A DNA stretch of 64,000 nucleotides from an uncultured Litoreibacter sp. (GCA_947494645.1 CANLVO010000001.1:1922001-1986000); one strand, 5' to 3'; positions 42,855-52,741 are shown, counted from the first letter of the stretch. Numbers and translations are program-made. The notes: generated by a model from the sequence alone, not told the origin.

Positions 42855-43943
42855 CTAATCTGAAGTATCCGAGGTCGCGGCCTCAAAAAAGAAGCGGATC
42901 ATCTCCGCGCTTGCGTCTGGACCTTTTGGATCGGTGTAGGACCCGTTTGGTTGACCACCTGACCATGCATGACCTAGTCCCTTAACGGCCCAATGTTCGA
43001 CCAACGTCATGCCATCCTCGTCGCTTGACATGTCTCGAGTGTAGGTCCGCCCTGTTACATTTCCGGTGGTCGATGTCTCGATGCTCTGGCCAGGACCCAC
43101 ACTGCGTGCACGTCGCGCGATGTTGTCACCATTTGAAGGATGGACTGTATGGTCGACTGAGCCGTGAAACAGAATAGTGCGCACGCGCTGATTAGCTTGC
43201 ACGGGATCGGTTGCCTCAAGTGCATTGCCCGCCATTGCGGCAAAAGCGGAAGGCACGTCCTTGGCACATCCTGCCGGAAGGCCGGAATGCGCGCCAACTG
43301 CAGCAAAGACGTCCGGATAGGTCTCCCCGAGGATAGCCGCCATGGCGGCACCTGCCGAAAGACCTGCAACGAACGTCTCCTCGCGCGTGACACCATGATC
43401 GGCACAGATCTTCTGCGCTAAACCAGCCAAGATAGTGGGTTCTCCCCTGCCCCGGTGCTGATCACCGCGGCTGAACCAGTTCCAACAGGACTGCGCGTTA
43501 TCGCCCCGTGATTGAGCTGGATAAATCACGACGAACCCGTCGCGGTCGGCCAAGGCGTTCATGCCTGTCCCTGCTGCGAAGTCCTGTGGCGTCTGGGTAC
43601 AGCCATGCAACATCATGACCACGCCGGTCGCGCATTTTGATGCGGATGCTGGGATATAAAGGCGGTATTTGCGACTGCCTGCTTCACATGAAAAGGTGGC
43701 TCCCTCAAAGGACGCGCCGTTTGGAGTGGTGTCTGGCGGCGAAACAGAGTGCGCAGCTGGGCCCGAAAATTTCGCCAATACGCCATCAAGCAATGGCAAG
43801 TTCATACCTTCTGTTCGTTCGCCCTGACCTATTGGTGCGGCAAGGCCGTGCTGTGCGAGTGTATGTTGTACAAGATCGTTGGCTGCTGACGCCCAAGCGG
43901 CATCGGTCACCGGGCGCATTGCGCCGGCGTTAAAGAGTTTCAT
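42855..43943 (-). CDS. PHB depolymerase family esterase
   Basis: The 362-residue protein has a PHB-depolymerase/feruloyl-esterase type alpha/beta hydrolase domain: MMLHGCTQTPQDFAAGTGMN, CWNWFSRGDQHRGRGE, nucleophile serine in FVAGLSAGAAMAAIL near residue 200, aspartate in FHGSVDHTVHP near 262, and histidine in GLGHAWSGGQPNGSY near 328. No clear signal peptide is visible, so it may act inside the cell or leave by another route. It probably hydrolyses short polyester or ester bonds. The CopG-type gene just upstream is in the same direction. Confidence 0.88.
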   Translation of the reverse strand: MKLFNAGAMRPVTDAAWASAANDLVQHTLAQHGLAAPIGQGERTEGMNLPLLDGVLAKFSGPAAHSVSPPDTTPNGASFEGATFSCEAGSRKYRLYIPASASKCATGVVMMLHGCTQTPQDFAAGTGMNALADRDGFVVIYPAQSRGDNAQSCWNWFSRGDQHRGRGEPTILAGLAQKICADHGVTREETFVAGLSAGAAMAAILGETYPDVFAAVGAHSGLPAGCAKDVPSAFAAMAGNALEATDPVQANQRVRTILFHGSVDHTVHPSNGDNIARRARSVGPGQSIETSTTGNVTGRTYTRDMSSDEDGMTLVEHWAVKGLGHAWSGGQPNGSYTDPKGPDASAEMIRFFFEAATSDTSD

Positions 43944-43972
43944 GGTAGTTCCTTTGCTATATGTGAGACGAC

Positions 43973-44371
43973 CTACTTGATGCGGTCGCCAAGTGCCTTC
44001 TTGATCTCTGCGCTGGCTTGCAGCGCGCCAAGCACGGTAATCGACCCGATAGTTTGAAGCGCGAGTTCCGGCGTGACGCCGGGATCGATCCGCGCCAAAC
44101 CCACAACCTTTACGTGAAGCATCTCGCCTGCATCCTGCAGTGCCTCCAGATCGGCAGCCGTGTAGTCGCGCAGCCCGAGCTCCATGATATGGCGTTCAAG
44201 CGATTTGCTGACAACTTCACCGTGACTTTCCAACTGATTGCGGATCGCTGTGCGGATCAGGTCGCTCCGATTGGAATAGAACCCCTCCTGTACCAATAGG
44301 TCGATCCGACCGAGGTCAACGAAGCCCAAGTTTATCGTGATTTTTTCGTTTTCTGGCTGCTTATCGCGCAA
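43973..44371 (-). CDS. CopG/RHH family transcriptional regulator
   Basis: The conserved part reads KQPENEKITINLGFVDLGRI, DLLVQEGFYSNRSDLIRTAI and RNQLESHGEVV, a ribbon-helix-helix DNA-binding domain, followed by a helical C-terminal domain (LGLRDYTAADLEALQDAGEM). It is cytoplasmic and probably dimeric. The frame is open to a TTG at 44491, but the leader is not protein-like. Homologues start near KVTQLRDK, where only GTC and TTG occur, so I take TTG 44371 with doubt. It lies 29 bp before the esterase gene and probably controls it. Confidence 0.75.
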   Translation of the reverse strand: MRDKQPENEKITINLGFVDLGRIDLLVQEGFYSNRSDLIRTAIRNQLESHGEVVSKSLERHIMELGLRDYTAADLEALQDAGEMLHVKVVGLARIDPGVTPELALQTIGSITVLGALQASAEIKKALGDRIK

Positions 44372-44828
44372 CTGTGTGACTTTTCCGATATCGATTCTCC
44401 ATCTATACAGATGGTATATGGATGCTAAATAGAGTTTTGCTACCCTTTTCAACGTTACCGCCGGGTCATCAATTAGTGTTAGAAGGAACAAACCGACCGT
44501 TGAGCTTCGCGCTTGAGGGAATTTAACACCGCGCTAACTGTATTTGTATCGTCTCACACCGGCGCGGATTGAAATGCAGCAGCGGCAACCTGTTCTGGTT
44601 TAGCTTTTGCGAAGTTCGCTTGTTCCACAGATTGGCCAGCCGAGCGAAGTGTGACCAAGTTATAGAAACGACCGTGCACCACCCTATCGATTTAACCAGC
44701 CCTTGGTGAAATTCGTCCGCCCCCAAAGATGGGTCGCATGAGGGTCGGAGAAGTAAGTGGCGGTGCGCCAAATAAATGAAACGAAGCCCGGACGCTGTGT
44801 CTTGGCATGTAATCTGAGAGGAACTGCG
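44372..44828. other. Intergenic region between CopG and CsbD genes
   Basis: About 450 bp. The left part may include the true N-terminus of the CopG regulator. The rest holds no supported gene. The promoter of csbD should be near its right end; I did not find a good EcfG-type match there. Confidence 0.4.
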
Positions 44829-45026
44829 ATGAATTGGGATCAAATTGAAGGTAAATGGAAAGAGATGACCGGCAACGTCAAAGCCAAGTGGGGCGAGTTG
44901 ACCGATGACGAGATCGCCGAAGTGAATGGCGACCGTGAAGCGCTTGAGGGTAAAATCCAGGCGAAATACGGGAAAACCAAAGAGGAAGCGAAACAAGAGG
45001 TGGATGACTTCTTGAATTCGAACTGA
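44829..45026 (+). CDS. CsbD family stress protein
   Basis: A 65-residue hydrophilic protein, MNWDQIEGKWKEMTGNVKAK followed by WGELTDDEIAEVNGDREALE and GKIQAKYGKTKEEAKQEVDD, the standard CsbD four-helix pattern. ATG 44829 has GAGAGGAA six bases upstream. CsbD proteins accumulate under general stress; their activity is unknown. It stands alone. Confidence 0.92.
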   Translation: MNWDQIEGKWKEMTGNVKAKWGELTDDEIAEVNGDREALEGKIQAKYGKTKEEAKQEVDDFLNSN

Positions 45027-45344
45027 ACGATGTGGTGCCATCTGGACCGTCCAGGTTTCTGGGTGGCGCCAATCACGTGAAGATGACCGAAAGGTTTAGG
45101 TGGGCTCGCTAAGCTACGTTCATCAATAGGAACCCTAGTTTAGGGTTGATGACCCACTTTGGGTACACACAGTAGCGGGGCCGATCTCGGAGCGTATATA
45201 GCCTTATTCCCTGACCTCTGATATGTCGACGGCTATACGCCGCTGTCATCCTTCCCCAAAAATGACATACCTAGGCTGACGCGACCCATCGCGTTCGACT
45301 CCTCGCTGCAGCACGCCGAACGCCGGTGTCCGAACGGAAATTAT
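45027..45344. other. Intergenic region with a short inverted repeat
   Basis: About 320 bp without a gene. A perfect inverted repeat AACCCTA-GTT-TAGGGTT lies at 45131-45147; it has no T-run, so it could be an operator as well as a hairpin. Confidence 0.4.
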
Positions 45345-47099
45345 ATGACGAAATCGAACTTTGAACTGGCGATTGTTGGCCTTGGCCCACGGGGACAATA
45401 TGCTTTGGAACGTTTTGTTCAAGAACTGTCCCGAGCAGATACCGTTAAAGCCGTGCGGATCCTCCTCGTCGAGGAGACCGAACAGCTGGGAAACGGCCCT
45501 GTATGGGACCTGACACAGCCAGATAGCAATTGGAGCAACGTCAGCGATCGCATACTGGAGCTGCCTGCAAGGCCAGAGATTGAATTTGGCGGTTCTGTGA
45601 TCGCGGGCTTTCCCAGCTATCATGACTGGGCCGCGAACAACCCGACCGCCGGTTCAGAGGATAATTCTGACCACTATCCCCCGCGCAACGCGGTCGGCAC
45701 CTATCTTCACGAAAGGTTTGCTACCCTTCTTCATCCACTTGTTGAGCACGATATTGCAAGACTGGTCCAAGAACGCGCCGATGCGGTAACTCTTACTGAG
45801 ACAGGAGCCTGTGTGACGACCCGTTCTGGCGTCAAGTTCTTTGCAGATCAGATCCTCTTGACGGTCGGTCACCAACCGACGCAACAGGACCCGCAGATCG
45901 AAGGTTGGCAGGCCGAAATTGAAGCAAAGGATGCGCTTTGCTTGTTTGATGAACCATATCCGGTTGGTCCGATCGTCGGTACGGCCAAAACGAACACGGA
46001 GACAGCCATTGCCGTCAGAGGATACGGTCTTGCCACGATCGATATAGCCCGTGCGATTGCCAATGCATATGGATCATTCGCGCTGCGTGACGAACAGTCG
46101 CGCGAGCTGACGTTCGCACCGACGGAAGAAGTCGCCCCGACCATCATTCCGTTCTCTCTTGATGGTCTGCCTATGGGTCCGAAGCCCGTTAACAAACAGC
46201 TCGACCGGCAATTTTCGCCGTCAAAAAATGTCCTGGAGGCGCTTAACCGCGAACTAAGTGATCCAGCGTTACAGACACGTGCGACAGGAAAAACGTTTTT
46301 GCTGGACGCGATCACACCCGTCATCATCGGCGTCTTTCAAGAACTTGAATTTAAGCGGGACGACGCGCCGTCGGACAACGACGTTCTGCATCATCTAGTT
46401 AAAGCCTGGATCGAGGATCCGGCGCGGGGCCATAAGTCCTGCCTTGATACGGGTCAGCCACCGATTGATTTGTTAAGAAATCTCGTCCAGATGGCCAACG
46501 GAAGCGCGCCTCTCAGTTTGGATTATTGCATAGGTCAAGTATGGCGGCACTGCCACCCGACGATTTATAGGTCACTGTCTCATGGCGCACTTAGCGATGA
46601 TGTGCTGGCGGAAATCATACTCCTGGACGAAAGCATGAAGCGGTACGCTTTCGGGCCACCGATTGAGAGCCTCCAACAGCTTATTGCGTTATGTGACGCT
46701 GGCATGATGGATCTGGAGTATCTCGCCGACCCGGACATCACTGTCACCGACCGCGGATGGGTCCTAACCAGCGGCGAAAACCAAGCCACGGCGCAGATCA
46801 TGGTCAACGCGGTGCTGGACGCGCCGAAAATTGCCGAGGTCCGTTCGCCGCTGATCGAAGGTCTGTTTGAGGACGGACTTGTCGCACCGGTTCACGATGA
46901 ATTTGGAGTTGTGACGACAGCGAATGGTTACGTCACCTCACAGAATGGAAATGTTCTGCCCATTGCGGTGCTCGGCCGACTAGCAAAGGGCACGATCATC
47001 GGCGTGGACGCCATTCTCGAATGTTTCGGTGAAAGACCTCGTAACTGGGCAAGCAGCGCGGCGAAACGCGTAGCTTTTAGAGCAGAGGAGCCTCAGTGA
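45345..47099 (+). CDS. FAD/NAD(P)-binding protein (NAD_binding_9 type)
   Basis: The 584-residue protein begins with a Rossmann dinucleotide site, FELAIVGLGPRGQYALERFV (G-x-G-x-x-G), followed by an acidic strand end ILLVEETEQLGNGPVWDL. A second conserved stretch, YPPRNAVGTYLHERFATLL, is typical of Pfam NAD_binding_9 proteins. A later segment, IAVRGYGLATIDIARAIANA, may form the second nucleotide site. It is probably a soluble flavin-dependent oxidoreductase or monooxygenase-like protein with unknown substrate. It is transcribed alone and converges with the rhamnose catabolic operon. Confidence 0.82.
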   Translation: MTKSNFELAIVGLGPRGQYALERFVQELSRADTVKAVRILLVEETEQLGNGPVWDLTQPDSNWSNVSDRILELPARPEIEFGGSVIAGFPSYHDWAANNPTAGSEDNSDHYPPRNAVGTYLHERFATLLHPLVEHDIARLVQERADAVTLTETGACVTTRSGVKFFADQILLTVGHQPTQQDPQIEGWQAEIEAKDALCLFDEPYPVGPIVGTAKTNTETAIAVRGYGLATIDIARAIANAYGSFALRDEQSRELTFAPTEEVAPTIIPFSLDGLPMGPKPVNKQLDRQFSPSKNVLEALNRELSDPALQTRATGKTFLLDAITPVIIGVFQELEFKRDDAPSDNDVLHHLVKAWIEDPARGHKSCLDTGQPPIDLLRNLVQMANGSAPLSLDYCIGQVWRHCHPTIYRSLSHGALSDDVLAEIILLDESMKRYAFGPPIESLQQLIALCDAGMMDLEYLADPDITVTDRGWVLTSGENQATAQIMVNAVLDAPKIAEVRSPLIEGLFEDGLVAPVHDEFGVVTTANGYVTSQNGNVLPIAVLGRLAKGTIIGVDAILECFGERPRNWASSAAKRVAFRAEEPQ

Positions 47100-47370
47100 C
47101 TCCAGAAGCGCCGTTTTCACACCCGAGCGACATCAGTCTAGGTCCGGTCTGTCATCGGAACCGCGGTGTTCCATCACACGGCTAGGCCTCGGAAAGTTCT
47201 GAATCTGGCAGGACGGCCCTAACCGGACATTCAGACAACGACCAAACGAGGCACTGCAGTACAGGGCAGCTCCAGCCAAGAAACCGCCCCGAATTTGATA
47301 CGACCTTGGAGCCACTCACACGGGTCCAAAGATAGTTCACCTTGCTCATGCCAAGGCGTTCTGGCGCGGA

Positions 47371-48606
47371 TCAACGTGCGGAAACACCACTTTGATATCG
47401 CTCAAGTTGATTGATCAGGTGCAGACCCGTTGGGCAATTCATCCTCATGCAGAATTCATCCCACACTTGCCCAAACGGCAGGTCTTTCAATTCTTCTGTG
47501 ACAACAAATCTCTCAGTGAAATTCAAAACATCTTCTGCAGACCGCAGACGGTTTAGCGGCATCAAAAGCGCGCGCAGCAGCGCCTTTTGCATGTTGCGCG
47601 TGCCAATCACCCAAGCCGCTGTACGGCTGATGGTCGCGTCAAAGAAGTCGAGGCCGATATAGGTCCGATCCAGCAGATCAGAGGCCACAAGTTCCTGCGC
47701 GATCTGCAGCACATCATCGCTTTGCAGGATCACATGGTCACTGTCCCATCGCATCGGACGCGACACATGCAACAGGATTTCATCCACGAACAGTGACGCA
47801 GCGCTCAACTTGTCGGCCACGTTTTCGGTCGGGTGGAAATGACCCATATCGAGGCAAAGTACCGTGTCATTCTTCATCGCATAGCCCATGTAAAATTCAT
47901 GGCTGCCGACGGTGCAGGCCTCTACCCCGATGCCGAAAAGCTTGCTTTCCACCGCGTCGCGCATGTTTACGCGGTCGTGGGGCGCTGCAATCATCTGGTC
48001 GATAGATGCTTCTAGGCGCCGACGAGCAGCCATGCGGTCAACGGGCGTGTCTTTGTAGCCATCGGGCACCCAGATGTTGTTGACGCAAGTCGAGCCAAGC
48101 TCGGCCCCCATCTGTGCTGCAATTTCGCGGGTCCGGCGCCCATGCTCGATCCAGAAATCGCGAATGCCTTTGTCAGCGTGCGAGAGCGTCAGGTTGTCGT
48201 CGGCCTTGGCATGGGCAAAGAACGTGGGGTTGAAATCAAGGCCTAACCCCTGCTCCTTCGCCCAATCGACCCACGGCGCGAAATGTTTGTATTCGATCTC
48301 ATCGCGGTCGGGGGTCTCATCCGTATCCAGATACATCGCATGCAGGTTCAGACGGTGCGACCCGGGGATCATGGAATAGGCGAACTCCAGATCGGCCCGT
48401 AGCTCGTACGGGGTGCGGGCGCGACCGGGGTGGTTGCCGGTGGCCTGAATGCCGCCACCAGACGATCCCGTTTTCTGCTCAAACCCCACCACGTCATCGC
48501 CTTGCCAGCAATGCATGGAAATCGGGATGGTTTTCAGGCACTCAATCGCGGCGTCCGTGTCGATGCCCCAGTCTGCGAACTGGGCCTTTGCGCTGTCATA
48601 GCTCAT
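47371..48606 (-). CDS. rhaA: L-rhamnose isomerase (RhaA type)
   Basis: The 411-residue protein matches E. coli-type RhaA along its length: PISMHCWQGDDVVGFE at the N-terminus, GGIQATGNHPGRARTPYELR, VESKLFGIGVEACTVGSHEF, LCLDMGHFHPTENVADKLSA and LLHVSRPMRWDSDHVI. The metal-binding Glu, Asp and His residues in these segments are kept. It converts L-rhamnose to L-rhamnulose. Rhizobial rhamnose loci of otherwise similar make-up use the unrelated-looking RhaI isomerase, so this gene is a notable substitution. It follows the aldolase-dehydrogenase gene by 9 bp. Confidence 0.94.
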   Translation of the reverse strand: MSYDSAKAQFADWGIDTDAAIECLKTIPISMHCWQGDDVVGFEQKTGSSGGGIQATGNHPGRARTPYELRADLEFAYSMIPGSHRLNLHAMYLDTDETPDRDEIEYKHFAPWVDWAKEQGLGLDFNPTFFAHAKADDNLTLSHADKGIRDFWIEHGRRTREIAAQMGAELGSTCVNNIWVPDGYKDTPVDRMAARRRLEASIDQMIAAPHDRVNMRDAVESKLFGIGVEACTVGSHEFYMGYAMKNDTVLCLDMGHFHPTENVADKLSAASLFVDEILLHVSRPMRWDSDHVILQSDDVLQIAQELVASDLLDRTYIGLDFFDATISRTAAWVIGTRNMQKALLRALLMPLNRLRSAEDVLNFTERFVVTEELKDLPFGQVWDEFCMRMNCPTGLHLINQLERYQSGVSAR

Positions 48607-48615
48607 GTCCGCCCC

Positions 48616-50718
48616 CTACCGTGTGAATGCCTGAACGTTGCCAGCGTCCACGTTAATGATGTTACCTGTGGATTTGGCCGACGTATCAGCGGCAAAGAAA
48701 TAGGCGGCTTCAGCGATATCTTCGGGCAGCACAGAGCGTTTGAGCATGGACCTCTGGCGATACATTTCTTCCAGCCCGTCCTTGTCGGTTCCGTAGGTGC
48801 CCGCGCGCTGTTCCAGCCAGTCGCCTTCCCAGATCTTGGACCCGCGCAGCACGGCGTCGGGGTTCACAACATTAACGCGAATGCCGGCCTCTGCACCTTC
48901 CAGCGCCAGACAACGGGCCAGATGGATTTCGGACGCTTTTGCTGTGCAATAGGCAGATGCATTGGGTGACGCCGCCAGCCCGTTTTTGGACGCGACAAAG
49001 ATGATTGCGCCGCCCATGTCTTGCACCCGCATCACTTTGAACGCTTCACGGCTGACAAGGAAATATCCAGTGCTGAGGATGTCCATGTTCTTGTTCCAAA
49101 GGGCCAAGCTGGTCTCTTCTACAGGGGCAGAAGAAGCAATGCCCGCATTGGATACAAGGATATCAACCCCGCCGAATTCAACGGCGATATCCGCATAGGC
49201 GGAAGCCACGGCGACCTCATCGGTGACGTTCATGTTGACCTGCCGGACCACATCAGCCCCAAACCGGGATGCGAGATTGTCCAGCGTTGTGGCGAGTGCG
49301 TCGTCATTGATATCGGCCAACATAACGCAGGCCCCTTCCTGCAGGTAGCGTTCTGCGGTGGCCGAACCGATACCTCCCGCTCCGCCAGTCACCAGCGCCA
49401 CGCGACCCGCCAATGCCTTGGGCTTGGGCATCCGCTGCAATTTGGCCTCTTCCAGAAGCCAGTATTCAATGTCGAATGCCTCTTGCTCGGGCAGGCCCTG
49501 ATATTCGCTTACTGCTGACGCGCCGCGCATCACGTTGATCGCATTGACGTAGAATTCGCCGCTGATCCGTGCTGTGGCTTTGTCCTTGGCAAAGGTCATC
49601 ATGCCCACGCCGGGCACCAGATAGACGACTGCATTAGGGTCGCGCAGTGCCGGGCTGTTGTCGTGTTTGCAGCGCTCGTAATAGGCGGCGTATTCGTCGC
49701 GGTAGTTGGCGATCTGCTGGGGCAGCCCGTCCAACACCGCGTCGATGTTGTGCGTTGCGGGATCAAAACCCACCACAAGGGGCCGAATTTTCGTCCGCAG
49801 GAAATGGTCAGGGCAAGAGGTGCCAAGCGCAGCAAGCGGTTCCATGTTCTGAGAGTTCACAAACTCCAGCACCGCATCACTATCGTTGAAGTGGCCAACC
49901 ATATGCTGGTTGCCGCTGACGAATCCACGGATCGCGGGCATCAGGCGGGCGGCGACCGCACGGCGGGTGGCGGCGTCTAGGCTTTCATGTTTCGCACCGC
50001 CAAAGGCCGGTTTGCTACCAGTCTCAGCCGCCAGCCATTCGGTGGCAACGTTGATCACGTCGATGGTCGTATTGTAACAGTCTTTGGCCGTGTCGCCCCA
50101 TGTGAACAGGCCGTGGCTGGCCAGAACGACCCCGTCAGCATCGGGGTTCTCTAGGCAGAACTTCTCAAGCCAAAGCCCCAGCTCGTAGCCGGGCTTTTTC
50201 CACGGCAGCCAGCCAATCCGCTCACCGAATACACGTTTCGTTAGTTCTTCAGAGTTGGCCGAGGCGGCAATTGCAATAATCGCGTCTGCATGGACGTGAT
50301 CCACATGGGTGCGCGGCACATAGGCATGCAGGGGGGTATCGATGGAAGCCGCGCGCGGGTTCAGATTGAACGTACAATGGGGCAGGTAACCCACCATTTC
50401 GTCCTCAAATTCGACGCCGCGATAGAGCCTTTTGAGAGCACGGAGCTTGTCCATGTACAGGGTGGAAAAGCCGTCCATCTTGATCGAGCCAATGTCACCG
50501 CCCGATCCCTTGACCCATAGAACCTCCGCCTTGTCACCGGTCAAAGGGTCCGTTTCTATGACTTTGGCCGATGTATTCCCACCGCCGTAATTGGTCACCC
50601 GCTTGTCCGAACCAAGAATGTTGGAGCGGTAAAGCAGTAGTTCTGATTCGCTCATTCCTGCCGCATCAGCGTCGGACCAACGGTTTTCAAGCAACTGCTT
50701 TTCAGCGGTTTTCAACAT
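48616..50718 (-). CDS. Bifunctional rhamnulose-1-phosphate aldolase / lactaldehyde dehydrogenase
   Basis: The 700-residue fusion has an N-terminal class II aldolase domain (residues about 20-420; GGGNTSAKVIETD, HVDHVHADAIIAIA with zinc-binding histidines, and VLASHGLFTWGD). A C-terminal short-chain dehydrogenase (about 430-700) has VALVTGGAGGIGSATAERYL and a YCTAK catalytic pair. The first domain splits L-rhamnulose-1-phosphate to dihydroxyacetone phosphate and L-lactaldehyde; the second should oxidise the lactaldehyde (RhaE-like in RhaEW). It is the first gene of the leftward rhamnose operon, facing the operator at 50802-50858. Confidence 0.93.
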   Translation of the reverse strand: MLKTAEKQLLENRWSDADAAGMSESELLLYRSNILGSDKRVTNYGGGNTSAKVIETDPLTGDKAEVLWVKGSGGDIGSIKMDGFSTLYMDKLRALKRLYRGVEFEDEMVGYLPHCTFNLNPRAASIDTPLHAYVPRTHVDHVHADAIIAIAASANSEELTKRVFGERIGWLPWKKPGYELGLWLEKFCLENPDADGVVLASHGLFTWGDTAKDCYNTTIDVINVATEWLAAETGSKPAFGGAKHESLDAATRRAVAARLMPAIRGFVSGNQHMVGHFNDSDAVLEFVNSQNMEPLAALGTSCPDHFLRTKIRPLVVGFDPATHNIDAVLDGLPQQIANYRDEYAAYYERCKHDNSPALRDPNAVVYLVPGVGMMTFAKDKATARISGEFYVNAINVMRGASAVSEYQGLPEQEAFDIEYWLLEEAKLQRMPKPKALAGRVALVTGGAGGIGSATAERYLQEGACVMLADINDDALATTLDNLASRFGADVVRQVNMNVTDEVAVASAYADIAVEFGGVDILVSNAGIASSAPVEETSLALWNKNMDILSTGYFLVSREAFKVMRVQDMGGAIIFVASKNGLAASPNASAYCTAKASEIHLARCLALEGAEAGIRVNVVNPDAVLRGSKIWEGDWLEQRAGTYGTDKDGLEEMYRQRSMLKRSVLPEDIAEAAYFFAADTSAKSTGNIINVDAGNVQAFTR

Positions 50719-50789
50719 CTTTTCCTCCCTGCAGACGCAGGATCGCGCCTTCTGAATATGCGTCTAGGCTGCGTATACAAAGTTATGTT

Positions 50790-50860
50790 GTCAATCAGTA
50801 ACAATCAATTTCAATCATGCTGCGGCGCAGAATGATTGGTCATGATTGAAATTGATTGAC
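50790..50860. promoter_or_regulatory. Probable rhamnose operator between divergent operons
   Basis: The intergenic region contains an 18-bp perfect inverted repeat, CAATCAATTTCAATCATG at 50802-50819 and its reverse complement at 50841-50858, with a 21-bp spacer. The half-site TCAATCA/TGATTGA recurs at 50791-50797 and within the spacer (TGATTG near 50833). Arrays of such short repeats are typical binding sites of DeoR-family regulators, and a DeoR gene starts 45 bp away. It should control both divergent transcripts. Confidence 0.75.
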
Positions 50861-50902
50861 AGGTGACCCGAATCTGAACAACGTTGAAGGCGGGAGGACG
50901 AA

Positions 50903-51709
50903 ATGCACGAGACTGAACGCCACAGAGTTATTCTATCTGCCGTACAGGACAGACCCGTCGTCACCGTCGGTGACTTATGTGGGCTGACTGGGGCGTCAGA
51001 GGCGACAATCCGGCGTGACATCGCAAGCCTTCACATGCAAAAGAAGCTGCGTCGGGTCCGTGGTGGCGCCGAAGCAATCACACCGCCGCAATTCGTTGGC
51101 CTCGCTGGGCGGCCTTTTGCTGTCAACGAAACGCTGCGCAGCCCCGAAAAACGCGCGATTGCGCGCGCTGCGGTTGATCTTTGCGAAGATGGTGATCCGA
51201 TTATCATCAACGGTGGCACCACCACTTTTCAGATGGTTCATCCGCTGGCATCACGCCGCTGTCAGGTCTTCACCAACAGCTTTCCTATCGCAGAACACCT
51301 GCTGAAGCACTCCAAGAATACGATCATGTTGTCCGGTGGCGCGATCTACCGCGAACAGAACATCATCCTGTCGCCGTTCGAAAATGATGTGACCCGCAAT
51401 TTTTATGCCCGCCGCATGTTCATGGGCGCGCAAGGAATTGGGCCGTTGGGGCTGATGGAAGCGGATCCACTGCTCATTCAGGCCGAACAAAAACTGATCG
51501 GCCAAGCGGATGAACTGGTGGTTCTCGTGGACAGTTCCAAATTCGAACAACGCTCCAGCCTCGTGCTGTGCCCATTGTCGCGGATTGACACAGTCATCAC
51601 GGATGACCGGATCACAGACAAAGCAGCGGCCATGCTGGAAGCCGCAGAAATTACCCTGATCGTCACCGAAACCGGTGTCGGACAGGCCGAGGATGAGGCG
51701 GCCTCTTAA
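50903..51709 (+). CDS. rhaR: DeoR-family regulator of rhamnose genes
   Basis: The 268-residue protein has an N-terminal DeoR helix-turn-helix (HRVILSAVQDRPVVTVGDLC then GASEATIRRDIASLHMQKKL) and a C-terminal sugar-phosphate sensor domain (INGGTTTFQMVHPLASRRCQ, VVLVDSSKFEQRSSLVLCPL, IDTVITDD). ATG 50903 has GGGAGGA just upstream. By position and family it should be the rhamnose repressor equivalent to rhizobial RhaR, released by a phosphorylated rhamnose intermediate (inference). Confidence 0.88.
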   Translation: MHETERHRVILSAVQDRPVVTVGDLCGLTGASEATIRRDIASLHMQKKLRRVRGGAEAITPPQFVGLAGRPFAVNETLRSPEKRAIARAAVDLCEDGDPIIINGGTTTFQMVHPLASRRCQVFTNSFPIAEHLLKHSKNTIMLSGGAIYREQNIILSPFENDVTRNFYARRMFMGAQGIGPLGLMEADPLLIQAEQKLIGQADELVVLVDSSKFEQRSSLVLCPLSRIDTVITDDRITDKAAAMLEAAEITLIVTETGVGQAEDEAAS

Positions 51710-51748
51710 CCGCTTAACGATCAGACGTACTTTCAGGGAGGAACCAAA

Positions 51749-52741
51749 ATGAAACGTCGTACTTTCACTTCACTTGTCGCAGGTCTCAGCATGGCTGCGG
51801 GCATGATGGGCACAACAGCCATGGCGCAGGATGACATGCGCATCGCGTTGGTCGTCAAGGCGCTTGGCATTGGCTTCTTCGAGGCCGCGGCAGAAGGTGC
51901 CAACGAGGCAGCTGCCGAGTTGGGTGGTGTCGAGATCATCTACACCGGCCCAACAAGCACGACAGCGGAAGGCCAGATCGAAGTGATCAACAGCCTGATC
52001 GCGCAAGGTGTGGATGCGATTGCGATCTCTGCGAATGACCCTGATGCAGTCGTACCTGCGCTGAAGCGGGCAATGGACCGCGGTATCACGGTCATCAGCT
52101 GGGATTCCGGCGTGGCCGAAGAAGGCCGCATGATGCACCTGAACCCGTCGTCCACACCGCTAATCGGGAACACGATCCTGAAGCTGGCCGCGGACCACAT
52201 GCCCGATGGGGGTGAGGTGGCGATCCTGTCGGCCACGACGACATCCACCAACCAGAACGCCTGGATCGCAGCCGCCGAAGAGGTTCTGCCGAACTACCCT
52301 GGCATTAATTTGGTCGCTACGGTTTACGGTGATGACCTGTCGGACAAATCCTACCGCGAAGCGCAGGGCCTGATGCAAACCTACCCCGATCTTGGCGCAA
52401 TCATTGCACCCACGACCGTTGGTATTCTCGCGGCATGTCAGGCGGTCTCGGACGCTGGCAAAATCGGTGAGATCAATGTCACGGGTCTTGGCCTTCCATC
52501 CGAAATGGCGGGTTGCGTAGAAAGCGGCGCGACCAAAAGCTTCGCCATCTGGAACCCGATTGATCTGGGCTATTCCGCCACAATGATCGCCCATTCCCTC
52601 GCCACCGGGACCGACGCCAGCGGCGAAATCTCAATGGGCCGGATGGGAACTGTCACACTGGATGACACGGGCAGTGCCGCCATGGCCGACCCGTTCACCT
52701 ACGACAGCTCCAACATCGACGACTTCAAAGACATCTTCTGA
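51749..52741 (+). CDS. rhaS: Rhamnose ABC transporter substrate-binding protein
   Basis: The 330-residue protein has a signal peptide (cleavage after GTTAMAQ) and a type-1 periplasmic binding fold: IALVVKALGIGFFEAAAEGA, LIAQGVDAIAISANDPDAVV, and AIIAPTTVGILAACQAVSDA. It is a sugar-binding protein of the CUT2/ribose group and, from its operon, binds rhamnose. AGGGAGGA precedes the ATG. It opens the import part of the rightward operon. Confidence 0.92.
   Translation: MKRRTFTSLVAGLSMAAGMMGTTAMAQDDMRIALVVKALGIGFFEAAAEGANEAAAELGGVEIIYTGPTSTTAEGQIEVINSLIAQGVDAIAISANDPDAVVPALKRAMDRGITVISWDSGVAEEGRMMHLNPSSTPLIGNTILKLAADHMPDGGEVAILSATTTSTNQNAWIAAAEEVLPNYPGINLVATVYGDDLSDKSYREAQGLMQTYPDLGAIIAPTTVGILAACQAVSDAGKIGEINVTGLGLPSEMAGCVESGATKSFAIWNPIDLGYSATMIAHSLATGTDASGEISMGRMGTVTLDDTGSAAMADPFTYDSSNIDDFKDIF

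Noticed and set aside
44371-44491. N-terminal extension of the CopG regulator
   Set aside because: The extra 40 codons from TTG 44491 do not resemble the family; the conserved part begins after 44371.
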